The notes beneath the pieces were generated by a model that was given only the letters and a program-made list of their open reading frames with translations, was not told the DNA's origin and did no database searches. From Polyangium jinanense (GTDB lineage Bacteria; Myxococcota; Polyangia; Polyangiales; Polyangiaceae): 64,000 nucleotides of DNA. Numbering within the stretch: position 1 is the first letter of the stretch; the number at the start of each line of letters is the position of its first letter. A program made the position numbers and the translations under genes. The stretch is taken from assembly GCF_028435365.1 (NCBI RefSeq), contig NZ_JAGTJJ010000016.1:88697-152696 (forward strand). The letters run 5' to 3'. Below, piece after piece: positions 20,412 through 28,969 of this stretch.

Positions 20412-22706
20412 ATGGTCTGCTCCGAACGACCCCATGCGTGCGCGCTTCTCGCGGGGATGCTCCTGATGGCGCCTGCCTCGTGCGCCTCTTCTCCCGGACC
20501 TGTCTTCCTATTGAGTGTCACGCACCCTGGAACGCCGCCGGAACCGTGCAAGGACAACACGGAGAACGCCTTTACGCTCCGCCCTGTCGACGGCCCGGGT
20601 ATGGATACGTGGGTGATGCCACGCGTCACCCTCGGCGGGGACCACGTCAAACTCCTCGCCGTGGGCGGTGACGACCGCGTCACGCCTGGCATCGGCTACT
20701 TTGCGACGCGTGACGGCAAGCGCATGTTCACCATAGGCCACGGGCTATTTGTGTGGGATGTGGCCGACTTGACGCTCCGTCGCGTGATTGATCTCCCGCC
20801 GGGTGCCGAACTGTGGCCCCTCATGATCACGCCGGACGGGCGCACAGGGATCTTCAAAACAAAGACAGGGTTTCGCCGCGTCGACCTCATGAGCGGAGAA
20901 GGAACCGACGAAGACAAAGACGCGGTGTGGACCATGCCGCTCATTAATGATAAGCTTTCCAATTATCCGCAGCCACCGATCACCAAATTTCCTCGCCCCG
21001 CGCTCGATGGATATGTGAGTTCCGAGTGGAACTTCACGAGCGTCTTCCGGTTCGCCGAGGTGCACCCCAAGGCGCTGACCAAGGTCCTGAACTCTCAAAA
21101 ACCTCCGGCGCCGCGAGCGTGGCTTTTCCCCGATGGGGAGCGGTGGCTCAGCCTGCAAGGATTCAACAATTCCCCCGAGGTCGAGGTCGGTCGCGTTTGG
21201 GTGAAGACGACCTGGGTTGCCGATCGCTGGGAGCTCTCCGTGAATCCTCTCTCAACCGAGGCTTCCACCGGACCCATCCGGCTGGTCGTGAACGGGAGAT
21301 CGGCGCTGGTCGACGTGGCGCCAAGTGCGAATGGTCGCGCTCTCGCGGCGCTGACCACGGGCCTCCGCGTGTGGTCCACGGACACGGGCGAGCTTTTGGG
21401 CGAAGTCGCCGACGTGGGAGGAGCCGACAAGGTCGCGCTCTCCCCGGACGGAAGCGCCGCCGTGACATGGTTTTCCCGGCATTTCGAAGAAGCTTTGTCC
21501 CGTGGGCTGCCGAGCGACCTCAAATACAAGGCGTCCGCCGGTTTCGTGACCGTCTGGGATGTGCGCTCCGGAAAGCAGCGCTGGCGGAAGAACCAGGGCT
21601 TCTTTCGTGACATGGAATTCACGGGCTCCGGGCGTTATCTCTTCCAGACGATCAAACAGGACATTACCATCATCGACGCGAGCACAGGTCGCGAAAAATT
21701 CAAGCCGGATGTCCTCATCCATAGTGTTCTTCCGGGCTCGGATATTCTCGTGACGAGGGCCGACGCCAGAGAACGCCTTGGCTTGTTGTCCATCGACACG
21801 CAGTCCTACTTGACGAGCGCTCCCGGGGGCGCGGTTTTTGCCCTGCTTCCAGGGGCCACGCACTTCGTCGCGACACACAGCATGGGCAACGGCACAAGAA
21901 TGCTCGGCGATGGGAAATGCGTAAAGCTGAGGGTTCCAGAGAACGCCCAAATAACTTTCGTGAAACATTGGACGGGCAACGAATCACTCTCGGCCGAGAT
22001 TAAAATCGGAGAATTTACGATGAACTCGTGGGGGAGGAAACCCAGCTCCCTCGCGGTCTGGCGGGCAAACGATGGTGTCTTGACGACCCTGCTGAGAACC
22101 GCAGGCGGAGGCAGATTCTTCTATGACCATTCAAATGATATTCCCCCAGAATTGGAGTACCGTTCACCCCCAAAGCCGGGGGGCTACTTCCCGATTGATC
22201 CCATCACCGGAGGCGTAGGTCCCTTTCGCCATGCCGAGGAGAAAAATTACGCCGCCGAACACACGACCAAGGTAAGCGTGAAGCTCGAGGATGCAGGCCC
22301 TCCCGTGCCGATGGAAGCGTTGACGAGCTCCGTGACCAAGACGCGGAGGGGTACCCTCGCCCTGATAAGGGGATCATCCGACCCGTTCTGGGTATTGAAT
22401 CAGTCCGATGGGCATGCGGTGAAACTCTCCGGGCACTGGCCTCGTTTCGGATGGTTCTGGAAGACGCAGTTTTCGCCCAGCGGCAATCTCATAGCTGTCG
22501 TGCCCACGTTGTTGCCCTGGGAAGAGAGCCAGAGGTTGCTCATTTACGATACGCGGACAGGTGCGTTGCTCGCCGAAATGGACTTCGGCCCGCGTTTCGA
22601 TCAAGCGGAGATGATCGCGTTCGCCGATCCAGCTCGCGAGCTTCTCGTTTACACGCAACGGGGCGCTCTCTTTCGCTTTTCCCTCGACGAGTCGTTTCCG
22701 CCTTGA
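20412..22706 (+). CDS. WD40-like beta-propeller lipoprotein
   Basis: The 764-residue protein starts at ATG 20412 with a short signal peptide and lipobox APASC at about residue 24. The body is a string of irregular four-strand repeats with phrases such as FATRDGKRMF, FVWDVADL, VTVWDVRSGKQRW and LLIYDTRTGALLAEM, which identify WD40/PQQ-like propeller blades. These probably form one or two propellers. A disordered Pro/Lys segment lies around residues 570-600. Its role is likely outer-membrane or periplasmic protein interaction; no enzymatic residues are visible. Codon bias is weaker than in the neighbours, with more A/T third positions after nt 21900. Confidence 0.75.
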   Translation: MVCSERPHACALLAGMLLMAPASCASSPGPVFLLSVTHPGTPPEPCKDNTENAFTLRPVDGPGMDTWVMPRVTLGGDHVKLLAVGGDDRVTPGIGYFATRDGKRMFTIGHGLFVWDVADLTLRRVIDLPPGAELWPLMITPDGRTGIFKTKTGFRRVDLMSGEGTDEDKDAVWTMPLINDKLSNYPQPPITKFPRPALDGYVSSEWNFTSVFRFAEVHPKALTKVLNSQKPPAPRAWLFPDGERWLSLQGFNNSPEVEVGRVWVKTTWVADRWELSVNPLSTEASTGPIRLVVNGRSALVDVAPSANGRALAALTTGLRVWSTDTGELLGEVADVGGADKVALSPDGSAAVTWFSRHFEEALSRGLPSDLKYKASAGFVTVWDVRSGKQRWRKNQGFFRDMEFTGSGRYLFQTIKQDITIIDASTGREKFKPDVLIHSVLPGSDILVTRADARERLGLLSIDTQSYLTSAPGGAVFALLPGATHFVATHSMGNGTRMLGDGKCVKLRVPENAQITFVKHWTGNESLSAEIKIGEFTMNSWGRKPSSLAVWRANDGVLTTLLRTAGGGRFFYDHSNDIPPELEYRSPPKPGGYFPIDPITGGVGPFRHAEEKNYAAEHTTKVSVKLEDAGPPVPMEALTSSVTKTRRGTLALIRGSSDPFWVLNQSDGHAVKLSGHWPRFGWFWKTQFSPSGNLIAVVPTLLPWEESQRLLIYDTRTGALLAEMDFGPRFDQAEMIAFADPARELLVYTQRGALFRFSLDESFPP

Positions 22707-22938
22707 CGTCGGAGAAGCCCCTCTCCTCCCCGAGAAGCTCCCCCCTCGCCGCGGGAAACACCCTTCCACCTCACAGGATCCCACCCCCCGCCCGCGCCCC
22801 CTCCCTTCCCTCTCGCGCCCAACACCCCCTCGCCCCGCCCACCTCGGCTGCCACTCGCTCACCGAGCCCCCTTGCCCTCCTGAACTCCCTTTCCGCCCCC
22901 TCAACGTCCGACCGTGACGTTCGCCACACTACTGTCGC

Positions 22939-22967
22939 TTGACCCTGCGAAGCCCCCTGACTACGTA
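22939..22967 (+). promoter_or_regulatory. Candidate sigma-70-type promoter of the glycolytic operon
   Basis: A TTGACC -35 box at 22939-22944 is followed, after 17 bp, by TACGTA at 22962-22967, 35 bp before the gap start codon. The 200 bp upstream (22710-22920) is C/T-rich, unstructured and holds no gene. The -10 match is imperfect. Confidence 0.4.
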
Positions 22968-23001
22968 TCGCGCCGTTCAACACTTTTTCCAGGAGTCTCC
23001 G

Positions 23002-24024
23002 ATGGCGACGAGGATTGCAATCAACGGGTTCGGCCGGATCGGTCGCTGCATCGTGCGCGCGCTCGTCGAGCGCGGCGAGAAGGATCTCGAGATCGTGGCG
23101 ATCAACGATCTCACGGACGCCGGCACGCTCGCGCACCTCTTGCGCTTCGACTCCATTCATCGCGAGTTCCGCGCGGCGAAGGTGAGCCACGGCGACGGCT
23201 ACATCGCGCTCGACGACAAGCGCATCCAGGTCCTCGCGAAGAAGGATCCCGCGGAGCTGCCGTGGAAGGACCTCGGCGTGGACGTCGTCCTCGAGTGCAC
23301 GGGCCTCTTCACCGACAAGTCGAAGGCCATCGCGCACCAGAACGCGGGCGCCAAGCGCGTCATCATCAGCGCGCCTGCCAAGGGCCACGACCTCACCGTC
23401 GTCATGGGCGTCAACGAGGGCCAGTACGATCCGGCCAAGCACAGCGTCATCTCGTGCGGCTCGTGCACGACGAACTGCCTCGCGCCGGTCGCGAAGGTCA
23501 TCCTCGACAACTTCGGGATCGTGCGTGGCCTCATGACGACGATCCACTCGTACACGAACGACCAGCACATCCTCGATCTCCCGCACCGCAAGGGTGATCT
23601 GCGACGCGCGCGTGCGGCGGCGGTGAACATGGTGCCCTCGTCGACGGGCGCGGCGAAGGCGCTGAGCGAAGTCATCCCGGAGCTCAAGGGCAAGTTCGAC
23701 GGCCAGGCGATCCGCGTCCCGACGGTCGACGTCTCGCTCGTGGATCTCACGGTCGAGACGGAGAAGCCGCTCTCAAAGGACGCGATCCACGACGCGATGA
23801 AGCGCGCGGCCGAGGGCCCGATGAAGGGCATCCTCGAGTACACCGAGCTCCAGCTCGTCTCGGGCGACTACATCGGCAACCCGCACTCGAGCATCTTCGA
23901 CGCCACGCTCACGCAGCACATCGGCGACAGGTTCGCGAAGATCTTCTCCTGGTACGACAACGAGTGGGGCTTCTCGAACCGCATGATCGACCTGGCCAAG
24001 CTCATGGCCGCGAAGGGCGTGTGA
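23002..24024 (+). CDS. gap: Glyceraldehyde-3-phosphate dehydrogenase, type I
   Basis: This 340-residue NAD-dependent enzyme of glycolysis starts at ATG 23002, after an AGGAG site. The Rossmann motif INGFGRIGR is at residues 6-14. The catalytic Cys lies in SCGSCTTNCLAP, where Gly replaces the usual Ala. The catalytic His is in TTIHSYTNDQ. The C-terminal WYDNEWGFSNRM is canonical. It oxidatively phosphorylates GAP to 1,3-bisphosphoglycerate, the substrate of the next gene, pgk, 4 bp downstream. Confidence 0.97.
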   Translation: MATRIAINGFGRIGRCIVRALVERGEKDLEIVAINDLTDAGTLAHLLRFDSIHREFRAAKVSHGDGYIALDDKRIQVLAKKDPAELPWKDLGVDVVLECTGLFTDKSKAIAHQNAGAKRVIISAPAKGHDLTVVMGVNEGQYDPAKHSVISCGSCTTNCLAPVAKVILDNFGIVRGLMTTIHSYTNDQHILDLPHRKGDLRRARAAAVNMVPSSTGAAKALSEVIPELKGKFDGQAIRVPTVDVSLVDLTVETEKPLSKDAIHDAMKRAAEGPMKGILEYTELQLVSGDYIGNPHSSIFDATLTQHIGDRFAKIFSWYDNEWGFSNRMIDLAKLMAAKGV

Positions 24025-24028
24025 GACC

Positions 24029-25261
24029 ATGAAGCTCACCGGCATTCGCTCGATCGAGGACCTCGCCAAGGACTCCGGACTCGCCAACAAGCGCGTCTTC
24101 ATCCGCGTCGACTTCAACGTCCCGCTCGACAAGAAGACGGGCGCGATCACCGACGACGCGCGCATCCGCGAGTCGATCCCGACGATCAAGCTCGCCGTCG
24201 AGGCGGGCGCGAAGGTCATCCTCGCCTCGCACCTCGGACGACCGAAGCCGGGCAAGCACGAGGGCTGTTCCCTCGAGCCCGCCGGCGCGCGCCTCGCGGA
24301 GCTCACGGGCTACGAGGTGCACCTGACCGACGACTGCGTCGGCGACGGCCCGAAGAAGGTCACGCACGACCTGCGCGCGGGCCAGGTTTGCCTCCTCGAG
24401 AACCTCCGCTTCCACGAAGAGGAAGAGAAGGACGACGAGAACTTCGCGCGTCAGCTCGCCGAGCTCACGGACATCTACGTCGACGACGCGTTCGGCGCGG
24501 CGCATCGTGCGCACGCCTCGGTGCACGCCCTGCCTCGCATGATCCGCGATCGCGCCGCGGGCCTGCTCATGCTGAAGGAGCTGCGCTCGCTCGCTCGGCT
24601 GCTCGATCGTCCCGAGAAGCCGTACGTCGCGGTGCTCGGCGGCGCGAAGGTCTCGGACAAGATCGCCGTCGTCGAGTCGCTGCTCAACGTCGTCGACACG
24701 CTCTGCATCGGCGGCGCCATGGCGAACACGTTCCTCGCGGCGCAAGGCAAGAAGGTCGCGTCGAGCAAGATCGAGGACGACAAGCTCCCGCTCGCCCGCA
24801 CGATCCTGCAGAAGGCGCGTGATCGCGGCGCGTCGGTCCTCCTGCCCGTCGACGTCGTCGTGGCCAAGAGCCTCGACGCGCAGAACGGCACGGCCGTGAG
24901 TGTCGACGCGATCCCCGACGGGACCATGGCGCTCGACATCGGCCCGAAGACGGTCGAGCTCTTCGGGAACGCGATCCAGCGCGCGAAGACCGTCTTCTGG
25001 AACGGTCCGATGGGCCTCTTCGAATCGAAGCCGTTCTCGAACGGCACCTTCGAGATCGCGCGCATCATGAGCCGCGCCGATGGCTTCACCGTCGTCGGCG
25101 GCGGCGACAGCGCGGCGGCCGTGCGCGCGGCGGGTGAGGAGATCGCGAAGGGCATGGGTCACATCTCGACGGGCGGCGGCGCTGCGCTCGAGCTCATCGA
25201 GGGCCGCAAGCTGCCGGGCGTCGAGGCGCTTCGTTCGGCCGTGGCGGAGGAAGCGTCGTGA
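24029..25261 (+). CDS. pgk: Phosphoglycerate kinase
   Basis: The 410-residue cytosolic enzyme transfers the acyl phosphate of 1,3-bisphosphoglycerate to ADP. The family motifs RVDFNVPL (residue about 26), ASHLGRPK, the LLENLRF substrate loop, GGAKVSDKI and the nucleotide loop VVGGGDSAAA are all intact and in order. The start is an ATG, 4 bp after gap; the stop overlaps the tpiA GTG start by 4 nt, so all three are one operon. Confidence 0.97.
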   Translation: MKLTGIRSIEDLAKDSGLANKRVFIRVDFNVPLDKKTGAITDDARIRESIPTIKLAVEAGAKVILASHLGRPKPGKHEGCSLEPAGARLAELTGYEVHLTDDCVGDGPKKVTHDLRAGQVCLLENLRFHEEEEKDDENFARQLAELTDIYVDDAFGAAHRAHASVHALPRMIRDRAAGLLMLKELRSLARLLDRPEKPYVAVLGGAKVSDKIAVVESLLNVVDTLCIGGAMANTFLAAQGKKVASSKIEDDKLPLARTILQKARDRGASVLLPVDVVVAKSLDAQNGTAVSVDAIPDGTMALDIGPKTVELFGNAIQRAKTVFWNGPMGLFESKPFSNGTFEIARIMSRADGFTVVGGGDSAAAVRAAGEEIAKGMGHISTGGGAALELIEGRKLPGVEALRSAVAEEAS

Positions 25262-26049
25262 ACGTCGCGCGCCGCCCTCTCATCGCGGGCAACTGGAAGA
25301 TGAACGCCGGCGGCCAGGATGCATGCAGCCTGGCCGTCAGCGTGGTCGAGGCGGCGCGCCGCTCGGCCCGCGTCGACGTCGTGATCTGCCCGCCGTTCAC
25401 GGCGCTCGCCGCGGCCGCACACGAGCTCTGGGAGTCGAAGAGCGCGGTCATGCTCGGCGCGCAGAACATGCACCCCGAGCCCGCCGGCGCCTTCACCGGC
25501 GAGATCAGCGCGCCGATGCTCAAGGACTCCGGCGCGACCTGGGTCATCCTCGGTCACAGCGAGCGCCGGCAGCTCTTCGGCGAGACGGACGAGTTCATCG
25601 CGCGAAAAATCGCCGCCGCGATCCGCGCCGAGCTCCACCCGATCGCCTGCGTCGGCGAAACCCTGGAGGAGCGCGAAGCTGGAAAGACGCTCGAGGTCGT
25701 CGAGCGCCAGACGCGCGCTTTCCTGGACGAGCTCGGCAAGCGCCCTGGCTTCGGGGTCATCGCGTACGAGCCGGTCTGGGCGATCGGGACGGGCAAGGTC
25801 GCAAGGCCCGAGGACGCGCAGGAGGTCCACGCGAAGATCCGCGAACTCTGCGCGAGCGTCTCGGAGGAGCTCGCCGCCTCCACGCGCATCCTCTACGGCG
25901 GCAGCGTGAAGGCTGACAATGCCGAGGGCCTCCTCGGGCAGGCGGACGTCGACGGTGCCCTCGTCGGCGGCGCCTCCCTCGACGCGTCTGGCTTCGGCAA
26001 GATCATCGACAGCGCCGAGCGGCTGGCGGAAGCCGCTGAACGAGGGTAG
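25258..26049 (+). CDS. tpiA: Triose-phosphate isomerase
   Basis: The 263-residue TIM-barrel enzyme interconverts DHAP and GAP. The catalytic residues are intact: Lys in AGNWKMN, His in ILGHSERR, and Glu in AYEPVWAIGTG. The phosphate loop is LYGGSVKADN followed by VDGALVGGASL. The start is a GTG within the pgk stop (GTGA), indicating translational coupling. The secG gene follows after 17 bp. Confidence 0.97.
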   Translation: MNVARRPLIAGNWKMNAGGQDACSLAVSVVEAARRSARVDVVICPPFTALAAAAHELWESKSAVMLGAQNMHPEPAGAFTGEISAPMLKDSGATWVILGHSERRQLFGETDEFIARKIAAAIRAELHPIACVGETLEEREAGKTLEVVERQTRAFLDELGKRPGFGVIAYEPVWAIGTGKVARPEDAQEVHAKIRELCASVSEELAASTRILYGGSVKADNAEGLLGQADVDGALVGGASLDASGFGKIIDSAERLAEAAERG

Positions 26050-26066
26050 AACGTCGCCGTGCGCCG

Positions 26067-26336
26067 ATGCTGACCACTCTGCTCAACGTCATCCACGTCA
26101 TCGTTTGTATCTTCCTGATCCTCGTGGTGCTCCTGCAGCAGGGCCGCGGCGGAGGCCTCGGCTCGTCGTTCGGCGGCGGCGCGCAGGTCTTCGGCGGCCG
26201 CGGCGCGGGCAACTTCATGACGCGCCTCACCGCGATCTGCGCCGCGATCTTCATGCTCACCAGCATGTCCCTCGCGTACCTGTCCTCGGCGGGTGATCGC
26301 GAGCTCAAGCAGTTCGAGACCTCGCAGCCGAAGTAA
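26067..26336 (+). CDS. secG: Protein translocase subunit SecG
   Basis: This 89-residue protein has two transmembrane helices (about 5-23 and 52-72), separated by the characteristic LLQQGRGGGLGSSFGGGAQ-type loop. SecG is the small accessory subunit of the SecYEG channel in the inner membrane. The order tpiA-secG is conserved in many bacteria and supports the call. It is the last gene of the glycolytic operon or continues into the GT39 gene 23 bp downstream. Confidence 0.95.
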   Translation: MLTTLLNVIHVIVCIFLILVVLLQQGRGGGLGSSFGGGAQVFGGRGAGNFMTRLTAICAAIFMLTSMSLAYLSSAGDRELKQFETSQPK

Positions 26337-26359
26337 TTCCGCGCCCGAGGCGGATCCAC

Positions 26360-27829
26360 TTGCCCGCGTTGCTAGAGAGGCGCGATCTCGGCCTCGTTGC
26401 GCTCGTCAAGGTGACCGCGGTGGCGATCGTGATCGCCACGGGCTTCCGCGCCGTCAGCGACGACGACTTCGCGCGGGTCGTCATCGCGCAGGACTTCGCC
26501 CACACACCGAAGCTCGATCCGACCGGCACGAGCTGGCTCCCCTTCCCGTTCTGGATCACGGGCGCCGCCATGATCGGCGCGGGACGTACGCTCCTCGTCG
26601 CGCGCGTCACGGCGTTCGTCCTCGGCGTCCTCTCGGCCGTGCTCGTCGCGCTCGCGGCCGAGCGCCTCACGAAGAACAGAACGGCCGCCCTCCTCGGCGC
26701 CGTCCTGGCGGCCGTCTTCCCCTGGAGCGCGCGCCTCGGCGTCGCCACCGTCCCCGAGCTCCCCACCGCCGCGCTCGCCCTCTTCGCGATGGCCTCCCTC
26801 GTCGGCCCACGCGAACCTCGCGCGCGCCTCTTCGGCGGCCTCGCGCTCCTCGGCGCCACCCTTTCTCGGTACGACGTCTGGCCCATCGCGGCCGCGTTTG
26901 CTGCGCTCACCGGCCTCGACGCCCTCCGCGATCGCGAACGCTCCGGCAAACACCGCGTCCTCTTCATCCTCGCGGCGGCCCTCGCGCTCCTCGGCCCTCT
27001 GCTCTGGGTTCTCTGGAACCACTTTGCCCGCGGCAGCGCCTTCGACTCCCTCGATCGCGTCGCCGCCTATCGCCGCGCCCTCGGCGGTGATGCCGACGCG
27101 CTTCTCGCGCGCCTCTTCGCCTACCCGGTCGCGATGGCCCGCCACGAGCCCGAGCTCTTCAGCGCGCTCGCCATCCTCCTCGCCCTCGCCGCGCTCCCTT
27201 CGCTCCGCGCATGGGCCCGCGAAACCCTCCGCCCTTATGCGCGCCCGCTCGCTCTCGCCCTCTTCCAGCTCGTCACCCTCTCGGCGGCGCTCGTCAAGGA
27301 CGGTGCCCCGACCCATCACCCCGAGCGTGCCCTCCTCGTTGGCCTCCTCCTTTGCGCGCTCCTCGTCGGGGACCTCGCGGCCACGTTGCTCCCGCGCGCC
27401 GGCCGCAATGCCCGCCTCGGCGCTGGCGCGGCGGCCATTGCTCTCCTCGTCTTCAGCCTCGTCATCGTCCGCCGCTGGTTCCGCGGTGAGGACTTCGTCC
27501 CGCGCACGGACGAAGTCGCCATCGGCGCCGCCGCGCGCGAGCTCGTCCCCCCGGGCGAGCGTATCCTCGTCGAAGTCCGCGATTACGGCCATTTCGCCAT
27601 CACGGCCGCCCTCGGCCGCCCCGAGGACGTCGTCCTCGATCGCGACCTCGATCCTCGCAAACCCGCCTCCGCCTCGACCTTCGACGCCCCCGACGGCCTC
27701 CCGCGCCGCCTCGCCGAAGCCCGCGCGCGCTTCCTCCTCGGGCGCACGGCGAGCCCTGCGGCGGCCGTCCTCGGCCCGCCGCGCGCCGTGCATGGCCCGT
27801 TCGGGCTCTGGGAGCAAGGGAGCCGCTGA
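26360..27829 (+). CDS. GT39-like membrane glycosyltransferase
   Basis: The 489-residue polytopic membrane protein starts at TTG 26360 and has about 10 hydrophobic helices. The first extracytoplasmic loop holds SDDDFARVVIAQDF, whose acidic pair resembles the catalytic Asp-Glu/Asp loop of GT39/ArnT-type enzymes that use polyprenol-phosphate sugars. The C-terminal 120 residues form a soluble periplasmic domain. The role is inferred to be transfer of a lipid-linked sugar to an envelope acceptor. It sits 3 bp before an acetyltransferase for a sugar nucleotide, which supports a glycan function. The acceptor is unknown. Confidence 0.75.
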   Translation: MPALLERRDLGLVALVKVTAVAIVIATGFRAVSDDDFARVVIAQDFAHTPKLDPTGTSWLPFPFWITGAAMIGAGRTLLVARVTAFVLGVLSAVLVALAAERLTKNRTAALLGAVLAAVFPWSARLGVATVPELPTAALALFAMASLVGPREPRARLFGGLALLGATLSRYDVWPIAAAFAALTGLDALRDRERSGKHRVLFILAAALALLGPLLWVLWNHFARGSAFDSLDRVAAYRRALGGDADALLARLFAYPVAMARHEPELFSALAILLALAALPSLRAWARETLRPYARPLALALFQLVTLSAALVKDGAPTHHPERALLVGLLLCALLVGDLAATLLPRAGRNARLGAGAAAIALLVFSLVIVRRWFRGEDFVPRTDEVAIGAAARELVPPGERILVEVRDYGHFAITAALGRPEDVVLDRDLDPRKPASASTFDAPDGLPRRLAEARARFLLGRTASPAAAVLGPPRAVHGPFGLWEQGSR

Positions 27830-27832
27830 TTG

Positions 27833-28474
27833 ATGCAAGCTCCTTTCGTGCACCCTTCCTCCTATGTCGACGAGCCTTCCTCCATTGGCGAAGGCACGCG
27901 CATCTGGCATTTCTGCCACGTCATGCCGGGCGCTCGCATTGGCAAGCGCTGCGTGCTCGGCCAGGGTGTCTTCGTCGCGAGCGGCGTCATCGTCGGGGAC
28001 GACGTCCGGATCCAGAACAACGTCTCCCTTTACGAGGGCACGATCGTCGAGGATTCGGTCTTTCTCGGCCCTTCGTGCGTCCTGACGAATGTCACGAACC
28101 CGCGCGCGGAAATCGATCGCCGCGGCCTCTATGAAAAGACCTTGATCCGCCGCGGCGCGACCATCGGCGCGAATGCGACGATCCTGTGCGGCACGACCAT
28201 CGGCCGGCATGCCTTCGTCGGCGCGGGCGCGCTCGTCACGCGCGACGTCCCCGATTATGCGCTCATGACGGGCGTCCCTGCGCGGCGCACGGGGTTCATG
28301 AGCCGGCACGGGCAGAAGCTCGGCAGGCCTGGGCCCGATGGGATCATGATTTGTCCGGAGAGTGGATATCGATACCGGATCGAGGAGGGGCTCGTCCGTT
28401 GCCTGGATCTTCCCGAGGATGCGCCCTTGCCGTCGGGCGGGCGCGACCTCGGGAAGCCGTACGTGCGATCTTGA
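27833..28474 (+). CDS. Hexapeptide-repeat sugar-nucleotide N-acetyltransferase (WbpD-like)
   Basis: The 213-residue protein folds as a left-handed beta-helix, with hexapeptide turns visible from TRIWHFCHVM through GANATILCGTTIGRHAFVGAG (long stretch of [LIV]-G-x4 repeats). The opening phrase VHPSSYVDEP and the EDSVFLGPSCVLTNVTNPRAEI loop match WbpD/WlbB-type enzymes that acetylate the 3-amino group of UDP-2-acetamido-3-amino sugars. The C-terminal tail after residue 170 holds a Cys/Tyr-rich CPESGYRYRI segment. It is likely to act in O-antigen or capsule sugar synthesis. ATG 27833 is preferred to the TTG one codon earlier. Confidence 0.85.
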   Translation: MQAPFVHPSSYVDEPSSIGEGTRIWHFCHVMPGARIGKRCVLGQGVFVASGVIVGDDVRIQNNVSLYEGTIVEDSVFLGPSCVLTNVTNPRAEIDRRGLYEKTLIRRGATIGANATILCGTTIGRHAFVGAGALVTRDVPDYALMTGVPARRTGFMSRHGQKLGRPGPDGIMICPESGYRYRIEEGLVRCLDLPEDAPLPSGGRDLGKPYVRS

Positions 28475-28495
28475 CGGAGTGAGGGCGGTTCGGGG

Positions 28496-28846
28496 CTATT
28501 TGCTGCCGCCGAGGCCCTTGCCGAGGCCCTTGAAGAAGTCGTCGACGACGTTCTGGAAGCCCTTCATGCCGGCACCTGCGACGCAGCCCATGGCTTCGCC
28601 GCAGGTCTTGGCGTCGTCGACGCACTGGATGCCCTTGTCGACCGGCTCGTCGCCGGCGACCTTGCGCCACTGCTCGACCTCCTCGACGCACTTGTCGAGG
28701 TCGTCCTTCGTCCCGTTTTTTTCACCGCAGAGATCGGCGATACGCACGCAGGCAGCGCGCTCGGGCTTCTTCATGTAGGCGAACGCTGCCACGCCGGCGC
28801 CGCCGCAAACACCGAGTGCGAGAACAACCGCGAGAGTTTTGCTCAT
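28496..28846 (-). CDS. Small secreted Cys-rich hypothetical protein
   Basis: This 116-residue protein has an N-terminal signal/anchor segment (about 4-24, AVVLALGVCGGAGVAAFAYM) and six further Cys residues arranged in short helices (ACVRIADLC, KCVEEV, QCVDDAKTC, MGCV). This pattern recurs in small myxobacterial periplasmic proteins of unknown role. The C-terminus is Gly/Lys-rich. A GGAGA site precedes the ATG. It is convergent with the acetyltransferase gene. Confidence 0.75.
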   Translation of the reverse strand: MSKTLAVVLALGVCGGAGVAAFAYMKKPERAACVRIADLCGEKNGTKDDLDKCVEEVEQWRKVAGDEPVDKGIQCVDDAKTCGEAMGCVAGAGMKGFQNVVDDFFKGLGKGLGGSK

Positions 28847-28969
28847 TTGGTTCTCCGGGAGAGCCAGGTCTCTTTGCGCACGGCGCGAGGTCGCGTCAAG
28901 CGCACGGGGACCGATTTTCAGCCGAATCCTGCTTCAGCAACGCGATACATTTACGTCGCCGCGCGACGA

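Noticed and set aside
26372..28309. A 645-codon antisense frame across the GT39-like and acetyltransferase genes
   Set aside because: Same GC-driven effect; composition is highly charged and crosses two real genes.
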